A DNA stretch of 64,000 nucleotides from Antarcticibacterium sp. 1MA-6-2 (GCF_021535135.1 NZ_CP091036.1:1488001-1552000), one strand, 5' to 3'; shown: positions 9,158-18,872, counted from the first letter of the stretch. Translations and numbers: made by a program. Notes: generated from the letters alone by a model not told the origin.

Positions 9158-11656
9158 ATGAAAAGTTACTCATTACTCATTGTTTTTTTATTTCTGAATT
9201 TCCACTCCCTTATAGGTCAAAACATACAATCTCCGGAAGAATTCCTGGGCTATAAAATCGGTACCAGGTTTACCCGCCATGTTGATGTTGTTCGTTATTT
9301 TGAACACGTTGCACAGAATTCTGATCTTGTACAGTATCACAATTATGGAAGAACCTATGAATTTCGCCCTCTTACATATGCGGTAATTTCTACTGAAGAA
9401 AACCTTAATAACCTTGAGGATATCAGGAAAAATCATTTAAGAAATACCGGGGTAGAAAGTGGATCTTATAACAAGTCTTCAGAAAAAGCCATTGTTTGGC
9501 TAAGTTATAATGTGCACGGAAATGAATCTTCGAGTACTGAGGCTTCTATGAAAACACTGTACGAGCTGGTGACCTCAAAAAAAGACTGGCTTGAAAACCT
9601 GGTTGTAATTATGGATCCCTGTGTAAATCCTGATGGGAGAGACCGCTATGCCAACTGGTATAACCAGGTAAAAGCAGAGCCCTATACCACCTCCCCAATG
9701 GCAATTGAACACAATGAACCCTGGCCGGGCGGAAGAGCAAATCACTACTTATTTGACCTTAATCGTGACTGGGCCTGGGCAACGCAAATAGAAACAAAAC
9801 AACGGCTTGAGATCTACAACCAGTGGTTACCACATATCCATGTAGATTTTCACGAACAGGGAATCAATGAGCCATATTATTTTGCTCCTGCAGCCGAACC
9901 TTTTCATGAAATAATTACTCCTTTCCAGAGAGATTTCCAGACAGAAATAGGAAAAAACCACGCAAGATATTTCGATGAAGAGGGCTGGTTATATTTTACA
10001 AAAGAACGATTTGACCTGCTTTACCCAAGCTATGGTGACACTTATCCTACTTATCTTGGAAGTATAGGAATGACCTATGAACAAGCCGGAGGCGGCAGTG
10101 CCTTTCTAGGAATAGATACCCGGGAAGGATATGAACTCAGCCTTGTTGACCGTGTTGAGCATCATCACACCACCGGACTTTCTACTGTAGAAATAGCAGC
10201 AAAAAATGTCGAAAAATTAAACACTGAGTTTCAGAAATTTTATAGTAATGAAAATCAGGAATATAAAAGTTTTGTGCTTAGCGGAAATGCTGACAAGTTA
10301 GCTGCCTTAAAGCAGTTACTGGATCTCCATGAAATTTCTTATAGTAACGCTCAACCGGGAAAAGTAAGAGGTTTTAACTATAGCAATAATGATAATTCAG
10401 GTTTTACCGCTACAGAAAAGTCTTTGGTCATTAATACAAATCAGCCTAAAGGCAAAATGGTAAGCGTATTATTTGAACCTTCAGCACAGCTAAGCGACTC
10501 TCTTACTTATGACATTACAGCCTGGAGCCTTCCTCACGCTTACGGTCTTGATGCTGTCGCCAGTACAAAAGAAGTTAGCGCAGGAATAGCTGCAGGTGCT
10601 CAGTCTATAAAGAACACTGCGACTCCTGCAGGACCGGGATATATTACCAAATGGAACAGTATGCAGGATGCAAAATTCCTGGCTGCTCTCTTAAAGGAAA
10701 ATATAAGAGTGAGGTTCAGTGAAGTTACTTTTGAAAATAATGGTAAGAAATTTGACCGCGGAAGCTTAATTATTACAAAAAGCGATAACCGCACTGTCGA
10801 AAATTTTGATTCCAAACTGGTAGAAATTGCAAATGAGCACCAACGCCAGCTGACTGCTGCAACAACAAGTTTTGCAACCAGCGGACCTGATTTTGGCTCT
10901 CCTGAAATTAAACCGATAAACAGTCCAAGAATAGGAGTTTTAAGAGGGGACGATATTTCCTCATTGAGTTATGGAGAGATCTGGCACTTCTTCGAACAAC
11001 AGCTGGAATATCCTGCTACTTCTATAGGTACTGACTATTTTGGCGATGTAGATCTTAGCAAATTAGATGTTTTAATTCTTCCTTCGGGTTACTACGGCCG
11101 AATTTTGAATGAGGACGGTCTTGAAAAAATTAAAACCTGGGTAAGAGCCGGAGGAAAGGTAATTGCCCTTGGAAGTTCTGTAGGGTATTTTGCCGGAAAG
11201 GATGGCATGGATCTGGAGGAGAAAAAAACTGAAGAAGAAAAAGACACAACAAGTTCAGGAAACCTGATCCCGTACAATCAACGGGAGAGGGAAAGCATTA
11301 AGGATCTTATCACAGGAAGTATTGTCCAAACCAGCATTGATCATACTCATCCTATGGCTTTTGGTTATGGAAAATCTTATTTCAGCTTAAAATTGAGCAA
11401 TGACAGTTTTGGCTTACTTGAAGATGGATACAATGTCGCCTATCTTCAGGAAAACCCTGAAATAGTTTCAGGATTTGCAGGTAGTGAAGCGAGGAAGAAC
11501 ATAATAAATTCCATGACTTATGGAGTTGAACCAATGGGAAGAGGAAGTTTAATTTACATGGTTGACAATCCTCTGTTCCGGGCGTTCTGGGAGAATGGAA
11601 AATTGTTCTTTGTCAATGCTATATTCTTTGTTGACAACGATGATCTCAACAGGTAA
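9158..11656 (+). CDS. M14-family metallocarboxypeptidase, secreted
   Basis: An 832-residue exported zinc carboxypeptidase. A signal peptide covers residues 1-20 (LIGQ). The zinc motif HxxE is at H120/E123 (NVHGNES). Substrate-binding residues follow in DPCVNPDGRDRY, and the third zinc histidine is in HVDFHEQG. The catalytic domain ends by about residue 350. The C-terminal half contains a glutamine-amidotransferase-like Rossmann region (PRIGVLRGDD, VLILPSGYYG), as in the large Bacteroidota M14 proteins. The frame is intact and several RCTGGY sites inside it (for example 9565, 9654) are undamaged. Confidence 0.9.
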   Translation: MKSYSLLIVFLFLNFHSLIGQNIQSPEEFLGYKIGTRFTRHVDVVRYFEHVAQNSDLVQYHNYGRTYEFRPLTYAVISTEENLNNLEDIRKNHLRNTGVESGSYNKSSEKAIVWLSYNVHGNESSSTEASMKTLYELVTSKKDWLENLVVIMDPCVNPDGRDRYANWYNQVKAEPYTTSPMAIEHNEPWPGGRANHYLFDLNRDWAWATQIETKQRLEIYNQWLPHIHVDFHEQGINEPYYFAPAAEPFHEIITPFQRDFQTEIGKNHARYFDEEGWLYFTKERFDLLYPSYGDTYPTYLGSIGMTYEQAGGGSAFLGIDTREGYELSLVDRVEHHHTTGLSTVEIAAKNVEKLNTEFQKFYSNENQEYKSFVLSGNADKLAALKQLLDLHEISYSNAQPGKVRGFNYSNNDNSGFTATEKSLVINTNQPKGKMVSVLFEPSAQLSDSLTYDITAWSLPHAYGLDAVASTKEVSAGIAAGAQSIKNTATPAGPGYITKWNSMQDAKFLAALLKENIRVRFSEVTFENNGKKFDRGSLIITKSDNRTVENFDSKLVEIANEHQRQLTAATTSFATSGPDFGSPEIKPINSPRIGVLRGDDISSLSYGEIWHFFEQQLEYPATSIGTDYFGDVDLSKLDVLILPSGYYGRILNEDGLEKIKTWVRAGGKVIALGSSVGYFAGKDGMDLEEKKTEEEKDTTSSGNLIPYNQRERESIKDLITGSIVQTSIDHTHPMAFGYGKSYFSLKLSNDSFGLLEDGYNVAYLQENPEIVSGFAGSEARKNIINSMTYGVEPMGRGSLIYMVDNPLFRAFWENGKLFFVNAIFFVDNDDLNR

Positions 11657-11971
11657 GGTTCTTGAGATGCGACAGTTGTTGAATATTGTCTGCATAATTA
11701 TTGTTTTTAGCTCCTGCGGAAATAAAAAGGCCGAGGAAAATCAAGATTCGACTAATAAGGCCGATTGGCTTACCTGCTTCTGGACCAGAACTAATGATGC
11801 AGAAGGAAGCCAGACGTATGAGGTTTGGAAGAGGGTTGCTGATGGTGTCTATGAAGGTAAAGGTTGGACAATGCAAAATTCAGATACTGTTTTTCAGGAA
11901 GATCTGAGGATTGCCAGAACCGATTCGATCTGGAATCTCGAGGTAACTGGAGTAAACGAACAGCCGACTTA

Positions 11972-13283
11972 GGTACGGTAAAGGGACATCCTTTACAGAG
12001 TTAAAGGGACATAGTTTACACTTTTAAGATTCATAAATTACTTGAAAAAGTGATTTATCATGGTCTGGAAAGCAAAAACTAAAATGGAACAAAAGGTAGA
12101 ATTCATTCACGAATGGTTAACTCAAAATTACACCATCACAGAACTTTGTAGGTCATTTAATATATCCCGGCCAACTGCTTACAAGTTGATTTCCCGCTAT
12201 GAAAAAATGGGATTATCAGGATTAATTGAACAAGAAAGAGCGCCAATTAATCATCCCAACAGGACCAATTCTAAAGTTGAAAGTTCGATACTGAAACTCA
12301 AGGACAAACATATGCTCTGGGGTGCTAAAAAGATCCGCATTTTGTTGTTTAAAGAGCATCCGGCAGAACTTATTCCAAGTGTGGTCACTGTCCATAACAT
12401 CCTCTTTAAAAATGGCCTGGTTAAATCTCAAAAGAGAAGCCGCAGAGTTAACGCAGTATTCCCCATTTTTGATCCCAAGAAGTGCAATGAAGTTTGGAGC
12501 GCAGACTATAAAGGAAAGTTTTTAATGGGCAACAAAATATACTGTCATCCACTTACCATTGCTGATTCTAAGAGCAGGTTTTTGTTTACAGCGAAAGGAC
12601 ATTATAAAGAGAACTTTCAGTCTGTCAAGCAAGAGTTTACAAAGGTTTTCAGAAAGTATGGCATCCCAAAACAAATACATACCGACAATGGAAGTCCCTT
12701 TGGATCTGTGTCTGCTATTCAAAGATATACCAGGCTGTCCTACTGGTTTATCGAGTTAGGAATTGACCCGGTTTATTCCGACCCGGCACGACCAGATCAA
12801 AATGGGCGTCACGAGCGTATGCACCGTGATTTAAAGGCAGCTTGCGCAAAACCTTCATCATTCGATCTGAAGGCTCAACAACGTAGTTTAAACCGCTTTG
12901 TAAAAGAATACAACCACGTTAGGCCTCATGAATCTTTAGGAATGAAAACACCTGCCGATTGCCATGATTTTTCTACCAGGCCGTACCCTGAAAAAGTCCG
13001 CAATTATGACTATCCTGCAACCATGAAAGTGATGAAAGTATGTCAAAACGGATCACTAAGGTGGAAGTCGGTGTACTGGGTATTTTTAACCTCAGGACTT
13101 AAGGGAAAATACATTGGAGTAGAAGACCAGGGAAACGGAATCTGGAGGGTATTTTACAGAGAAGTATTTTTAGGTTACTTTAACGAAAAGAAAATAAGAG
13201 ACAAACAAGTATCAATTAGGCTAAGTCAGAATCTAGTGTAAAGGATGTGCCTTTAACTTTGTAAACTATGTGCCTTAACGAAC
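11972..13283 (+). mobile_element. IS481-family insertion sequence, 1312 bp
   Basis: The boundaries are set by the direct repeat ACTTA at 11967-11971 and 13284-13288. The ends are imperfect inverted repeats: left GGTACGGTAAAGGGACAT, right (reverse complement) GTTCGTTAAGGCACAT. Each end also carries two internal copies of an AAAGG(G/C)ACAT...TTTACA motif, probably transposase-binding sites. It holds one transposase gene in the + orientation. All parts look intact, so it may be active. Confidence 0.88.
12060..13241 (+). CDS. IS481-family DDE transposase
   Basis: A 393-residue transposase. A winged/helix-turn-helix N-terminus (TITELCRSFNISRPTAYKLI, residues 25-45) is followed by an integrase-core domain. 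The catalytic triad is readable: D in EVWSADYKGKF, D in QIHTDNGSPFG and E in QNGRHERMHRDL. The C-terminal portion is a beta-rich domain typical of the longer members. ATG at 12060 follows the left end by 88 bases. It is the only gene in the element and is intact. Confidence 0.93.
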   Translation: MVWKAKTKMEQKVEFIHEWLTQNYTITELCRSFNISRPTAYKLISRYEKMGLSGLIEQERAPINHPNRTNSKVESSILKLKDKHMLWGAKKIRILLFKEHPAELIPSVVTVHNILFKNGLVKSQKRSRRVNAVFPIFDPKKCNEVWSADYKGKFLMGNKIYCHPLTIADSKSRFLFTAKGHYKENFQSVKQEFTKVFRKYGIPKQIHTDNGSPFGSVSAIQRYTRLSYWFIELGIDPVYSDPARPDQNGRHERMHRDLKAACAKPSSFDLKAQQRSLNRFVKEYNHVRPHESLGMKTPADCHDFSTRPYPEKVRNYDYPATMKVMKVCQNGSLRWKSVYWVFLTSGLKGKYIGVEDQGNGIWRVFYREVFLGYFNEKKIRDKQVSIRLSQNLV

Positions 13284-13469
13284 ACTTATTTCCAAATTAC
13301 AAAGTTTTCAGAAAAATCCTTCATAGCTGAAAATGAACAGAATGAATTTCCGAAGAAAATAATATATTCAAGAGAGGATAATAAGCTGAAAGCGATAATA
13401 TCTGATGAAGAAAATGAGGTAAAATTTATTTTTTTGAGAGATCAATAGAGAATAGGCTAAGCATTAAAC

Positions 13470-13998
13470 CGAATTGGCCGTCGGTTTAAACCGACGGAAA
13501 AAAGGGTAATAATGAGCTATGTAAGAGTTTGGGTGCATTTAGTTTTTGCAACAAAATATAGATATCCTTATTTTAATTCAGCTGAATTAAGAAAACAGAT
13601 TTTTGAGCACATAAAAGCCAATGGAAGAGAAAAGGAGATCTGGATCGATGCTGTAAATGGTTATGAGGATCATGTACATATCTTATTCTCCTTAGGTCGT
13701 GAGCAGACAATTAGCAAAGTCGCGCAGCTCTTAAAAGGAGAATCATCGTTCTGGATTAATAAAAATCAACTGACAAAAAAGAAATTCTTATGGCAGGATG
13801 ACTATTGGGCAGCAGGAGTTAGCGAAAGAAATCTTGAACAGTTAAGAAACTACATTAAAAATCAGGAAGAACATCATCAAAAGAAAAATCTTTCAGAAGA
13901 AGTAGAAAATTTGTTCAAAAATCAGGAACAATAACTGAAGTAGAGAAAATATTGAGCTTCAGCTCAAAAAATATTGCCATCGGCTTCAGCCGATGGAT
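13470..13998 (+). mobile_element. IS200/REP-associated (RAYT-like) element with hairpin ends
   Basis: A single HUH transposase gene is flanked by palindromes. The left one is a perfect 20-mer at 13478-13497 (CCGTCGG TTTAAA CCGACGG). The right side has TGAGCT-TC-AGCTCA at 13953-13966 and CCATCGGCT-TC-AGCCGATGG at 13977-13996. No target duplication is expected or seen. The right hairpin lies only 20 bases before the M16 peptidase start. This could be a mobile IS200-like unit or a domesticated REP-associated transposase with its hairpins. Confidence 0.7.
13512..13934 (+). CDS. IS200-like / REP-associated tyrosine transposase
   Basis: A 140-residue Y1 HUH single-strand transposase. The HUH metal motif is HVHILF at about residue 55. 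The probable catalytic tyrosine is in LRNYIKNQEEHH near residue 116. The N-terminal SYVRVWVHLVFATKYR and QDDYWAAGVSE strings are typical of the group. Length is normal for a full IS200-type TnpA. No accompanying TnpB was seen. The two flanking palindrome sets support recognition of hairpin ends. Confidence 0.85.
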   Translation: MSYVRVWVHLVFATKYRYPYFNSAELRKQIFEHIKANGREKEIWIDAVNGYEDHVHILFSLGREQTISKVAQLLKGESSFWINKNQLTKKKFLWQDDYWAAGVSERNLEQLRNYIKNQEEHHQKKNLSEEVENLFKNQEQ

Positions 13999-14016
13999 AA
14001 AAAAAGAAAAGAAAAT

Positions 14017-16821
14017 ATGAGAAATAAAATATCTGCAGTAATACTGCTCCTCCTTACATCCCTGCAAATATCAGCACAGGAAGCAGTAAAGGATGTAAAT
14101 ATAGATTTTGAAACCTTCACCCTTAAAAATGGCCTGAGGGTTATTTTTCACGTAGATAGATCTGATCCTGTGGTGGTGGTAGCTCTCACCAGCCACGTGG
14201 GATCTGCCAGGGAAATTGAAGGCCGTACAGGTTTTGCTCACTTATTTGAACACCTACTGTTCCTGGAATCTGAAAATTTAGGAAAAGGAGGTTTGGATAA
14301 GTTAAGTGCTCGGATTGGTGGGTCCGGAGCTAATGGTTCAACAAGCAGGGACAGAACAAATTATTTTCAGACTGTACCCAAAGATGCGCTTGAAAAAATG
14401 ATATGGGCAGAGGCAGATAAACTGGGATACTTTATAAACACAGTGACAGAGCCTGTTTTGGCAAAAGAAAAGCAGGTGGTAAAAAACGAAAAAAGACAGG
14501 GTGTAGATAACAGGCCCTACGGACATACCCAGTATGTTATTGATAAAAATCTTTATCCGGAAGGACATCCTTATAGCTGGCAGGTAATTGGTTCTTTGGA
14601 GGATCTTCAGAATGCGACTCTTCAGGATGTAAAAGAGTTCTTCAACAAATGGTATGTTCCTAATAATGTTGTGCTAACAATTGCGGGTGACTTTGATAAG
14701 CAACAGGCGAAAGACTGGGTACACAAATACTTTGATGAAATTCCTGCAGGTCCGGAAATTTCCAGGAGAGAAAAACAACCTGCAAACTTAAAGGAGACGA
14801 AAAAGCTTTATTACGAAGATAATTTTGCAAACTTGCCCGAACTTACAATGGCCTGGCCTTCGGTTTATTCTTACCACGAAGATTCTTATGCTTTAGAAGT
14901 GCTGGCAAAATACCTTTCTGATGGTAAAAATGCTCCTCTGTACAAAAATTTAGTTGAGAGTAAAAAGCTTACCGATAATGTACAAATGTACAACTACACC
15001 TCTGAACTTGCCGGACAATTGATGGTGGAAGTCCGGGCTTATGACCAGACAGATCTTGATGCTGTGCAGGCAGCAATAGAGGAAACTTTTAAGCAATTTG
15101 AAAAAATCGGAATTCCCGAAAAAGATCTAAAACGTATTAAAGCCGGACAGGAAACAGATTTCTATAACAGCATTTCCAGTGTGCTTGGCAAAGGATTTCA
15201 GCTGGCACAGTACCAGATATTTGCCGGAGATCCTAATGAGATCAACAGGAATGTCGAGAAGATCCTCAATGTCTCACAGGCAGATGTAAAGCGGGTTTAT
15301 GAAAAATATATCAAAGGAAAACCTTTTGTAGCCACAAGCTTTGTTCCTAAAGGACAGGTAGAACTTGCCCTCGAGAACTCAAAAGAAGCTGAAGTTGTAG
15401 AGGAACAGATTATAGAAGGAGCTGAGGACGAGATAAATCCCGACCAGGAAGTATCTTACGAAAAAACTCCTTCGAGTTTTGACCGTAGCACAGAGCCGCC
15501 CTACTGGGGAACTCCCGAAGTTCCAACTCCTGATGTTTGGGAGACAACTATGCCATCGGGTTTAAAGATTTATGGAATTACCACAAATGAAGTTCCGCTT
15601 GTACAATTCAGTCTTGAAATGGAAGGAGGATTATTGCTTGAGAATCCTGAAAAAGTGGGAGTTTCCAATCTGCTTGCAAACTTATTGACAAAAGGAACTA
15701 AAAACAAAACTCCGGAAGAACTTGAGGAAGCTATTGAGCTTTTAGGTTCCAGCATAAGAGTAATTGCAGGGGATGAAAAAATTGTTCTAAGCGGAAGCAG
15801 TCTCGCCAGGAACTTTGATAAAACAATGGATCTGGTAAGAGAAATTCTTCTGGAGCCACGTTGGGATGAGGAAGAATTTGAACTTGCGAAAAAGCAGGTA
15901 CTCAGCAGGATCCAACAACAACAGGCCAATCCCAATAGTATTGCCGATATCGAATTCAGAAAATTGATCTATGGAGATCACCACATCCTGTCGAACAACA
16001 ATCTCGGCACCCGGGAATCTGTAGAAAAAATAACTATTAAAGATCTTCAGAATTATTACAACAATAATTTGTCCCCTAGACGTGCTACCTTTCTTGCAGT
16101 GGGAGATATTGATCTGAAAAAAACGAGTAATGCTTTAAAACCAATATCGGCTGCGTGGCCCGGCAAAAATGTAAAGCTGCCCGACCTTCTAACCCCAAAG
16201 ACTCCGCAAACTGCACAAATTTATTTTTATAATGTTCCGGGGGCAAAGCAATCAATTATTCGAATAGGCGCTCCTGCCATTGCAGCAACAGATGAAAATT
16301 ATTATTCTGCTGAAGTAATGAATTATAGACTTGGCGGAGGAGGATTTGCCTCACAATTGACACAGGAACTTAGAGAAGGAAAAGGATACACCTACGGAAT
16401 CCGTTCCGGCTTTAATGGCGGTAAAGTTATTGGCCCTTTCGCCGTCACCAGTGGTGTAAGGACTAATATTACTTATGATGCAGTTAAGTTGATAAAAGAA
16501 ATCATGGAGCAATATCCGGAAAATTTTAATCCTGAAGATCTGGAAGTTACAAAGAGCTTTATGATTAAAAGTAATGCCCGCAAGTTTGAAACTCTCAACT
16601 CAAAACTGGACATGTTGAGTGACATTAGCAATTATGATCTCGACTACGATTTCATAAAGCAAAGGGAAGAAAAAGTGAAAGAATTAACGGTTGAAGATGT
16701 AAAACAGTTGGCGCAGGAATATATAAACCCGGATGAAATGTACTTCCTAATTGTTGGTGATGCCGCAACCCAGTTGGACAAATTAGAAGAATTAGGATTA
16801 GGCAAACCTAGGTTCTTTTAA
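14017..16821 (+). CDS. M16-family zinc peptidase, two-domain (pitrilysin-like)
   Basis: About 934 residues. An export signal ends near residue 20 (QISA). The inverted zinc motif HxxEH is at residues 75-79 (HLFEH), with the downstream glutamate likely in VVKNEKRQ. A second, inactive M16 half begins near residue 510 (WETTMPSGLKIYG) and contains the R/Y pair in LREGKGYTYGIRSGF. An in-frame ATG at 13993 lies inside the transposon hairpin, so 14017 is preferred, with MRNKIS giving a clean signal peptide. It is expected to degrade peptides in the periplasm. The 16822 gene follows directly. Confidence 0.9.
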   Translation: MRNKISAVILLLLTSLQISAQEAVKDVNIDFETFTLKNGLRVIFHVDRSDPVVVVALTSHVGSAREIEGRTGFAHLFEHLLFLESENLGKGGLDKLSARIGGSGANGSTSRDRTNYFQTVPKDALEKMIWAEADKLGYFINTVTEPVLAKEKQVVKNEKRQGVDNRPYGHTQYVIDKNLYPEGHPYSWQVIGSLEDLQNATLQDVKEFFNKWYVPNNVVLTIAGDFDKQQAKDWVHKYFDEIPAGPEISRREKQPANLKETKKLYYEDNFANLPELTMAWPSVYSYHEDSYALEVLAKYLSDGKNAPLYKNLVESKKLTDNVQMYNYTSELAGQLMVEVRAYDQTDLDAVQAAIEETFKQFEKIGIPEKDLKRIKAGQETDFYNSISSVLGKGFQLAQYQIFAGDPNEINRNVEKILNVSQADVKRVYEKYIKGKPFVATSFVPKGQVELALENSKEAEVVEEQIIEGAEDEINPDQEVSYEKTPSSFDRSTEPPYWGTPEVPTPDVWETTMPSGLKIYGITTNEVPLVQFSLEMEGGLLLENPEKVGVSNLLANLLTKGTKNKTPEELEEAIELLGSSIRVIAGDEKIVLSGSSLARNFDKTMDLVREILLEPRWDEEEFELAKKQVLSRIQQQQANPNSIADIEFRKLIYGDHHILSNNNLGTRESVEKITIKDLQNYYNNNLSPRRATFLAVGDIDLKKTSNALKPISAAWPGKNVKLPDLLTPKTPQTAQIYFYNVPGAKQSIIRIGAPAIAATDENYYSAEVMNYRLGGGGFASQLTQELREGKGYTYGIRSGFNGGKVIGPFAVTSGVRTNITYDAVKLIKEIMEQYPENFNPEDLEVTKSFMIKSNARKFETLNSKLDMLSDISNYDLDYDFIKQREEKVKELTVEDVKQLAQEYINPDEMYFLIVGDAATQLDKLEELGLGKPRFF

Positions 16822-17812
16822 ATGAATAGTAAAAGCGGGAGATATATAACAAATTTGTTATCCCTGCCTCCCGTTTATTTCTTTTTGTTTCAAAAGCTAC
16901 TAAAGCAAAAACGCTTTGTAAAAACTCACCTTGAAAAGGAGCTCTTGCCCTATAGAATAAATAGTGACGGGAGCTTGGAACAACTGGACATTAAAAAAGT
17001 TTTATCCTACTATTCCTTAGGCGTACCCGCTGTCCTCGGCGAATCCCTTTGTGTGCTCCGGGGAAAGAAAATGCTTCCTCAGGAACGTTTGTGTATGACT
17101 TTCCTGGGAGGAATCTCAGGACTTTTAGACGATCTTTTTGACGATCCTGAAAAAGAAGTGGAACATTTAGAAAATTTCATTCTGAAACCGGAAGCTTTAA
17201 TACCTGCTAACGATTACGAAAAATTACTTCAACACCTTTACGAATCAGGCCTTCACTACTCCTTTGTTCCTGAACAAATTAAACATCAGGCATTCAAAGT
17301 TTTCCAATCCCAAAAGCACAGTCTTAAACAACAGGAAATAAAACTAGAAGCAAAAAAAATCGAAGAAATCACTTATTTAAAAGGTGGAAATTCATTTCTG
17401 TATTACAGATTGTGTCTCAATCATCCGCTGGAAAAAAAGGAGCAAAAGTTTTCTCTACGAATTAGGAGGATTAATGCAGTTGGGCAACGATATATTTGAT
17501 GTATGGGAAGATCATCAAAGTGGAATAAATACTGCTGCAACTGGTTGTACAGATGTAAGGGAGCTGCGACAAACCTTCAGTGAGAGATTCCAAAGATGCT
17601 TTAGCCTTGCCTACGAAACAGATTATGCTGAAAAAAATGTTCAGAAGTTCCTAAAGATTTGTTCCCTGGCGCTCGCCCGGGTATATGTGTGCCTTGACCA
17701 ATTTATAGAACTACAAAAAACAACAGGAAGTCGTTTCAGCATAGATAGTTACACAAGGAAGCAATTAATTTGTGATATGCAGAAGCTTAGTCAACCAATT
17801 AAAGGCATTTAA
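16822..17812 (+). CDS. class I isoprenoid synthase-like protein, frameshifted
   Basis: About 329 residues once one base is removed. Two metal-binding signatures of class I terpenoid/prenyl synthases are seen: DDLFDD at residues 103-108 and NDIFDVWED near residue 225. Neither prenyltransferase nor squalene-synthase hallmarks are otherwise strong, so the product is unknown. The frame breaks near 17445-17460 in an A-rich/T-rich stretch (extra T in AAGTTTTCTC, or an A-run slip). This break is not at an RCCGGY site and looks like a homopolymer indel. The start abuts the stop codon of the M16 gene, so the two are probably co-transcribed. Confidence 0.7.
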
Positions 17813-17903
17813 AATCTATTTAAAAACAGGAACAAACAAGAATTCTTTGATAACTTAAAATTGCTATGTTTTTTAAATTAATTTCGCAATCAAAATTTAT
17901 ATA

Positions 17904-18872
17904 ATGCTATTACCTTCAGTATTACTTATCGCAGGCCTTGCTATTCTCATTTTAGGCGCAAATTTTATGGTAGAGGGAGCTTCTGCTCTCGCCAAGAAAT
18001 TCAATATTTCCAATCTTGCAATAGGTCTTACCGTTGTAGCTTTTGGAACCTCAGCTCCAGAACTGGTGGTAAATACTTTCGCTGCAGTACAGGGGCACGA
18101 GGATATTGTATTTGGGAATGTTCTGGGAAGCAATAATTTCAACCTTTTCATAATCCTGGGTATTACTGGTCTTATTACTCCGCTTGCCGTACAATCCAGC
18201 ACCGCGTGGAAAGAAATTCCTATCTCATTTCTGGCCATTATAGTTTTGTATGTTTTGGTAAATGACAGTTTGTTGTTTGGTAGGGATGGTTCCCGTCTAA
18301 ATATGATGGATGGTTTTATTCTGCTAATATTCTTCGCACTGTTCCTATTTTACGTTTACAAGCAGCTGAAGAGCGATCCTTCTGAAACAGAAGAACTCAT
18401 ACCACTTACTGCACTTACAAATACTAAAATGGCACTTTTCATAGTAGGAGGCCTGGCAGGTTTGGTTTTAGGAGGACACCTTGTGGTGAATAACGCCACT
18501 CAGATAGCAGAATCACTAGGGATAAGTCAAAAAATTATCGGACTTACTGTTGTGGCTGCCGGGACATCTCTTCCCGAGCTCGCAACTTCTGTAGTGGCGG
18601 CCCTGAAAAAGAATGCTGATATTGCAGTGGGAAATATAATCGGCTCGAACATTTTCAACATCTTTTTAATCCTGGGAGCCTCCTCAATTTTAGCTCCTAT
18701 AGGTTTTTCTGAAGGATTTAATACTGACATTTATATTTTGGCAGGAGGAACAATTTTTTTATTTCTGGCAATGTTCATGGGTGGCAGGAAAAAACTGGAT
18801 AGATGGGAAGCTGCTATTTTACTTGTATTTTATCTCGCCTACACCACCTATCTTGTGATGCAGGAATTATAA
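17904..18872 (+). CDS. calcium/sodium antiporter (YrbG-like CaCA family)
   Basis: A 322-residue inner-membrane exchanger with ten or eleven predicted helices in two inverted halves. The duplicated alpha repeats are visible as TVVAFGTSAPELVVN with GNVLGSNNFNLF in the first half, and TVVAAGTSLPELATSVVAA with GNIIGSNIFNIF in the second. The acidic and polar residues that bind Ca are present in both. It should exchange Ca for Na across the cytoplasmic membrane. The frame is intact. A TAATTTCG at 17879-17886 may be a weak promoter. Confidence 0.93.
   Translation: MLLPSVLLIAGLAILILGANFMVEGASALAKKFNISNLAIGLTVVAFGTSAPELVVNTFAAVQGHEDIVFGNVLGSNNFNLFIILGITGLITPLAVQSSTAWKEIPISFLAIIVLYVLVNDSLLFGRDGSRLNMMDGFILLIFFALFLFYVYKQLKSDPSETEELIPLTALTNTKMALFIVGGLAGLVLGGHLVVNNATQIAESLGISQKIIGLTVVAAGTSLPELATSVVAALKKNADIAVGNIIGSNIFNIFLILGASSILAPIGFSEGFNTDIYILAGGTIFLFLAMFMGGRKKLDRWEAAILLVFYLAYTTYLVMQEL

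Larger units (their letters stand above)
11667..13448 (+). pseudogene. DUF6265-like lipoprotein gene split by an IS481-family insertion
   Basis: The 5' part (11667-11971) encodes a lipoprotein signal (FSSC) and then WTRTNDAEGSQTYEVWKRV, resembling Bacteroidota DUF6265-type proteins. The reading frame is broken at the codon for Thr in EQPT by the insertion at 11972. It resumes after 13284 with YFQITKFSEKSF and ends at 13448 after FIFLRDQ. Removing the element plus one copy of the 5-bp ACTTA duplication rejoins NEQPTYFQITKF in frame, giving about 150 residues. Function is unknown. The gene follows the M14 peptidase gene by 10 bases and was probably in its operon. The family name is from memory and moderately sure. 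Confidence 0.85.

Noticed and set aside
9565..9659. A broader motif RCYGGY as the damaged sequence
   Set aside because: Synonymous T/C positions first allowed RCTGGY, but intact RCTGGY sites exist (for example 9565-9570 and 9654-9659). Where the codon distinguishes them (Pro in the P1 peptidase, Arg in ABC1), CCGG is required.
11972..13283. The short ORF at the end of the DUF6265-like lipoprotein as a complete gene
   Set aside because: Its stop codon is created by the insertion element; the true 3' part lies beyond the element.
13993..14016. M16 peptidase start at 13993
   Set aside because: It lies inside the transposon hairpin and adds a charged extension before the signal peptide.
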